The notes under the pieces: generated by a model | Seen by the model: the letters and a program-made list of their open reading frames with translations, nothing else | Database searches by the model: none | What the model was told of the DNA's origin: nothing | Position numbers and translations under genes: made by a program | Part shown: positions 60,534-64,000 of the stretch, in pieces | Layout of the letters: every line of letters begins with the position of its first letter | How positions within the stretch are numbered: the stretch's first letter is position 1 | From: an uncultured Alphaproteobacteria bacterium | GTDB taxonomy: Bacteria; Pseudomonadota; Alphaproteobacteria; HIMB59; GCA-002718135 | Direction: 5' to 3' | DNA length: 64,000 bases | NCBI GenBank assembly: GCA_902573325.1 | Contig: CACGJH010000002.1 | Location: forward strand, 62,001-126,000

Positions 60534-61562
60534 ATGAATAAAAACAAGCCTATAATTTTATTAGATCCATATCCAAGGACAATGGACCTACTTTTTTCAA
60601 AAGAGAATTTAAACTATCTAAAAAAAAATTTTAAACTCATTACTGCTCCAAATAAAAATAAAAATAATTTTTATAAAAAAAACTTACCCAGTGCAGATTA
60701 TATTTTTGGACAACCAAACTTACCTTCATCTTTAATTTCTCAATCAACAAAACTTAAAGCTATATTTAATGTAGAGAGTAATTTTATGGACAATATGGAT
60801 TATGATTATTGTTTTAGAAATGGAATACACGTTTTAGCAACATCTCCTGTGTTTGCTCAACCTGTTGCTGAAATGGCAATTGGCCTTACTTTATCTATAG
60901 CCAGAAGTATCCATATTGCTCACTCAGACTTTATTTTAAAAAAAGAAAAATATGGAGGAGCAATTAGTCAGAATAATTTTTTATTAAAAAATAAAACATT
61001 CGGTTTAATTGGTTTTGGAGATTTAGCCAAATCACTTACTCCTATACTAAAAGCATTCTCTAACAATATCATTGCCTATGATCCTTGGATTCCCAATAAA
61101 GAAATTGAAAAATTTAATGTTAAGCCAACCAGTTTAAATTCATTACTCAAAAATGCTGACATCATTTATGTATTAGCTTCCATTACTTCCTCTAATGAAT
61201 CTATGATTAATAGCTCTAAACTTAAATTAATAAAAGATGGATCAGTGTTTGTCTTAATGAGTAGAGCAGCCATAATAAATTTTGATGATTTTTTTAATTT
61301 TTTAAAAAATAGAAATGTGTTTGCTGCCATTGATGTTTTTCCAAAAGAACCATTTCCTAAAAATCATAAATTAAGAAAACTCAAAAATGTAATTTTTTCT
61401 CCACATAGGGCTGGCGCATTAAACAGTGCATTTAAAGAGATGGGTGAATTAGTAATTCAAGATTTAAAACTTGTTTCAAAAGGCCTGCCTCCTAAATTAT
61501 GTAAAAAAGCTGAAAGAGAAACTGTTAAATATTTACGTTCAAAACCAGTTGATATTAATTAA
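60534..61562 (+). CDS. D-2-hydroxyacid dehydrogenase-family protein, divergent
   Basis: This 342-residue protein has the family layout: an N-terminal half-domain, NAD site LIGFGDLAKSL (third Gly replaced by Ala), catalytic Arg in LMSRAAIINF, Glu in FPKEPFP and His in FSPHRAGA. NTARG is changed to MSRAA, so substrate or cofactor use may differ. It lies between iolD and the CUT2 importer, in the same direction, so a role in polyol or sugar-acid use is likely. Confidence 0.8.
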   Translation: MNKNKPIILLDPYPRTMDLLFSKENLNYLKKNFKLITAPNKNKNNFYKKNLPSADYIFGQPNLPSSLISQSTKLKAIFNVESNFMDNMDYDYCFRNGIHVLATSPVFAQPVAEMAIGLTLSIARSIHIAHSDFILKKEKYGGAISQNNFLLKNKTFGLIGFGDLAKSLTPILKAFSNNIIAYDPWIPNKEIEKFNVKPTSLNSLLKNADIIYVLASITSSNESMINSSKLKLIKDGSVFVLMSRAAIINFDDFFNFLKNRNVFAAIDVFPKEPFPKNHKLRKLKNVIFSPHRAGALNSAFKEMGELVIQDLKLVSKGLPPKLCKKAERETVKYLRSKPVDIN

Positions 61563-61582
61563 AATTTATTTAAAAACACACT

Positions 61583-62329
61583 ATGTCAGATAACTTAGTA
61601 CTAGAAGCTAAATCAGTTTCAAAATTTTTTGGTACTATCACAGCTCTTCAAAATGTAGATCTTCATTTAAATAAAGGTGAAGTTCTTGGTGTCGTCGGCG
61701 ATAACGGTGCTGGGAAATCTACATTAATGAAAGTTTTATCAGGATTATATAAGCCAAGTGAAGGTTCACTTTTTTTTGATAAGGAAAAAGTAACTTTAAA
61801 TAGTCCCAGAGACTCACAAAATTTGGGCTTAGAAATGGTTTATCAAGATTTAGCGTTAGCTGGGAATCTCCCTATCGGTGATAATATTTTTTTAGGAAGA
61901 GAGCCAACAAGAAAAGTCGGCCCTTTTAATTTTTTAGATCATAAAAAAAGAAAACAGTTAACCGAAGAGCATCTTGCAAAACTAAAAATAAATGTAAAAA
62001 GTGCTGATCAAAAGGTTGAAGAATTATCAGGTGGACAAAGACAAGCAGTTGCAATTGCTAGAGCTACAGCTTTTAATGCAAAAATTGTATTGATGGATGA
62101 ACCGACAGCTGCACTTGCTGTTAAGGAAGTTGGGAAAGTTTTAGATTTAATTTTAAATCTTAAAAAGTTAGGTGTTAGTGTAATAGTAATTAGTCACCGA
62201 ATGGATGATATTTTTACTGTTTGTGATCGCGTAATGGCACTTTTTCAAGGAACAAACTTCGCTGAATCAGAATTAAAAAACACTTCAAGAGACGAAGTGA
62301 TTGGATGGATCATGGGGAAAAAAGATTAA
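61583..62329 (+). CDS. CUT2 sugar ABC transporter, ATPase
   Basis: This 248-residue ATPase has Walker A GDNGAGKST, signature LSGGQRQAVAIARA, Walker B VLMDEPTAAL and switch SHRMDD. Many CUT2 importers have a double ATPase of about 500 residues; this one is a single domain, like FrcA-type proteins, and would act as a homodimer. Its stop overlaps the permease start as TAATG. Confidence 0.92.
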   Translation: MSDNLVLEAKSVSKFFGTITALQNVDLHLNKGEVLGVVGDNGAGKSTLMKVLSGLYKPSEGSLFFDKEKVTLNSPRDSQNLGLEMVYQDLALAGNLPIGDNIFLGREPTRKVGPFNFLDHKKRKQLTEEHLAKLKINVKSADQKVEELSGGQRQAVAIARATAFNAKIVLMDEPTAALAVKEVGKVLDLILNLKKLGVSVIVISHRMDDIFTVCDRVMALFQGTNFAESELKNTSRDEVIGWIMGKKD

Positions 62330-63336
62330 TGGATAAGAGTCAAGAATCTTTATTTGTCAGACTTATTCCTTTTTTTGAAAGATATGGAATCTTATTACTT
62401 ATCCTAATAATGATTGCTGTTTTGCATTTGTTGCAACCTGATGTTTTTTTATCATGGAGAAATGTAACAAATATTTTTAAACAAGTTTCTTGGCAGTCTA
62501 TGTTAGCACTTGGTGTCTTTATGGTCATTGTAACTGCAGGTATAGATCTATCAGTCGGTTCAATTATTATGTTATCATTAATGGGACTCGCTATTGCTTC
62601 GAAGGCAGGAATGCCTTGGTACGTTGTCATGTTAGTTGCGCCAGCAATTGGATTTTTGTGTGGTATGTTTAATGGTATTGGCATTACCTTACTTCGCATG
62701 CCTCATCCATTCATTATGACATTGGGCACGCTGTATATATTTAGAGGAATTGGAAACCTTATTTCTGGAGGTGTGCCAATAACAGGTTTTGCTGAACAGA
62801 TTAGAGTTATCGGAAATGGTAAAATTAAACTAGATGTAATTTTTGGAGAAGGCGCTAGAGAGTATATACCCACAAGTTTAATTTTAATGATTGTTATATT
62901 CTTTATCTTTTGGATATTTTTAAATCATACAAGAATAGGTAAATGGATTTATGCGATTGGAGGCAACCCAGGAGCAGCTAGGGCAGCAGGTATAAATGTC
63001 GATCGTATTTTAATCGTAGTTTACACCCTTTGTGGTTTCTTGGCTGGTATTGGAGGTTTAATTTTAGCTGGAAGAACAAATTCCGCTTATCCAAATGCCG
63101 GTTTACAATCTGAACTAGATGCGATTGCAGCAGTAATTATAGGTGGAGCAAGCTTCTTTGGGGGTAGAGGAACTGTTTTAGGTGTATTTGCTGGAGTCAT
63201 GATTATGGGTATACTCCGAAATGGTCTAAATCTAATGAATGTCAGTGTTTTTTGGCAACAAGTTCTTATTGGGTCAATTATTATTTTGGCTGTTTATATT
63301 GATGTTCTAAGAAGACAACTTGCAACCAGAACATAA
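62329..63336 (+). CDS. CUT2 sugar ABC transporter, permease (RbsC type)
   Basis: This 335-residue membrane protein has about eight to ten hydrophobic segments and RbsC-family motifs: VTAGIDLSVGSIIMLS, HPFIMTLGTLYIFRG, AIGGNPGAARAAGINVDR and DAIAAVIIGGASFFGGRGTVLG. I start it at 62329; an upstream in-frame TTG lies inside the ATPase gene. It imports a sugar or polyol together with the next gene's product. Confidence 0.93.
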   Translation: MDKSQESLFVRLIPFFERYGILLLILIMIAVLHLLQPDVFLSWRNVTNIFKQVSWQSMLALGVFMVIVTAGIDLSVGSIIMLSLMGLAIASKAGMPWYVVMLVAPAIGFLCGMFNGIGITLLRMPHPFIMTLGTLYIFRGIGNLISGGVPITGFAEQIRVIGNGKIKLDVIFGEGAREYIPTSLILMIVIFFIFWIFLNHTRIGKWIYAIGGNPGAARAAGINVDRILIVVYTLCGFLAGIGGLILAGRTNSAYPNAGLQSELDAIAAVIIGGASFFGGRGTVLGVFAGVMIMGILRNGLNLMNVSVFWQQVLIGSIIILAVYIDVLRRQLATRT

Positions 63337-63425
63337 TATCAAAAAATAATCACTTTCTGACAAACAGTCACTTGATTAGAATTTCATTTTTGATTAATGA
63401 TTAAAAAAAAATTTTAGGAGGAAAA

Positions 63426-64000
63426 ATGAAATTTTTCATTTCAATAATTACTACTTCTGTATTGTTTTTTTCAGGTAGTCTTTTAGCAGGCTCACATGCA
63501 AAAACAATTATGCTAAGTACTAAAGGACCAGGTGCTGGAAACCCTTTTTGGGCTTCAGTTGAAGCTGGTGCTAAAGATGCTGCTGAAGAATTAGGTGTAA
63601 ACCTTATTATCCTTTCACCACCACAAGAGAGTGATGTTATGGCTCAGGTAGCACAAATTGAAGACCAAATTGCTAAAGGTGTAGACGGTATAGCGATTGC
63701 ACCAACTGACCCTAACGCAGTTGCACCAATTCTTGATGATGCAATGGCTTCAGGTGTTCCAGTTGTATACATTGATACTAATGGAATTAATGAAGGTGTA
63801 ACTTTCATTGGTACAAACAATATCAATGGTGCTGCTTTAGCTGCTCAATACATTTGTGATAATGTTCCAAGTGGTTCTGATGTTGCAATCCTTCAAGGAA
63901 TGATCACACAAACTACTGGTCAACACAGAGCTGAAGGATCACACAAAGGTCTTGAAGCATGCGGCATGAACATTGTTGCTGAACTTCCAGCTAACTGGGA
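63426..64000 (+). CDS. CUT2 sugar ABC transporter, substrate-binding protein, 3' end cut by window
   Basis: The first 191 codons of a periplasmic binding protein of the RbsB/IbpA group. A signal peptide (residues 1-21, ending near LLAGS) is followed by KTIMLSTKGPGAGNPFWASVEAGAKDAAEELGV, IEDQIAKGVDGIAIAPTDPNAV and VVYIDTNG. AGGAGG at 63416-63421 precedes the ATG at 63426. The frame is open to the window end. The iolD neighbour suggests inositol or a related polyol; the ligand cannot be fixed from this part. Confidence 0.92.
   Translation, partial: MKFFISIITTSVLFFSGSLLAGSHAKTIMLSTKGPGAGNPFWASVEAGAKDAAEELGVNLIILSPPQESDVMAQVAQIEDQIAKGVDGIAIAPTDPNAVAPILDDAMASGVPVVYIDTNGINEGVTFIGTNNINGAALAAQYICDNVPSGSDVAILQGMITQTTGQHRAEGSHKGLEACGMNIVAELPANW

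Noticed and set aside
63372..63400. TTGATT-17-TAATGA as a promoter for the CUT2 binding protein
   Set aside because: The -10 match is poor (two of six bases), so it was not listed as a feature.

Overview
The window is a gene-dense, strongly AT-rich stretch of a bacterial chromosome. Gene order and protein families point to an Alphaproteobacterium: rplU-rpmA-obgE-proB-proA-nadD-rsfS-ctpA-rppH, metX-metW-gloB, argH-lptM-lysA, an N-terminally dehydrogenase-type fatty-oxidation fusion, and a Coq7 hydroxylase. Very short intergenic gaps, many TAATG, ATGA or zero-gap gene junctions, and lysine/asparagine-rich proteins suggest a streamlined marine lineage such as Pelagibacterales or the HIMB59/AEGEAN-169 group. 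The lineage is an inference; no rRNA is present to settle it.

Housekeeping part, 1-31990. The tail of the ATP synthase operon (atpA, cut by the window edge, then atpG, atpD, atpC) meets a long convergent operon (rplU to rppH). Then come metX-metW-gloB behind a SAM-II riboswitch, a chorismate mutase/aminotransferase fusion with tyrC, plsC, a zinc-ribbon membrane protein, and argH-lptM-lysA. Next is a four-gene operon (hydroxyacyl-CoA dehydrogenase/enoyl-CoA hydratase, acyl-CoA ligase, MetY, alpha/beta hydrolase). Small membrane, redox and esterase genes follow, then an MFS transporter and a methyltransferase. A tRNA-Leu(CAA) gene marks the boundary.

Accessory part, 32136-64000. First is a three-gene aromatic module (FAH-family hydrolase/hydratase, extradiol dioxygenase, MhpA-type hydroxylase). 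It is followed on the other strand by galE-galT-sufE-flavin reductase-BKACE. From about 39 kb to 57.6 kb lies a sugar-acid catabolic region. It encodes a RhaM-type mutarotase, candidate sugar dehydrogenases, an L-fuconolactonase-like amidohydrolase, L-fuconate dehydratase, a 2-keto-3-deoxy-L-fuconate dehydrogenase-like SDR, an FAH-family diketo-acid hydrolase and an L-lactate dehydrogenase, plus a complete CUT1 ABC importer. Together these reconstruct the non-phosphorylating L-fucose pathway to pyruvate and L-lactate. Interleaved is a second module (RraA-like, two MaoC-like proteins, a substrate-binding-protein homologue with no signal peptide, a CaiB-type CoA-transferase and a second enolase-superfamily enzyme) whose substrate is not known. 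The window ends with iolD, a hydroxyacid dehydrogenase and a CUT2 ABC importer, whose binding protein is cut by the window end; inositol is a likely substrate.

The items most worth a second look are a Rieske-like small protein in which both histidine ligands appear replaced by cysteine (57272-57592), the cytoplasmic binding-protein homologue (49777-50910), an apparent ATT start codon for rsfS, the SAM-II riboswitch with its own promoter, and the absence of any recognisable transcriptional regulator in 64 kb. No insertion sequence, prophage gene, CRISPR array or rRNA was seen, and no gap between genes exceeds about 210 bases.
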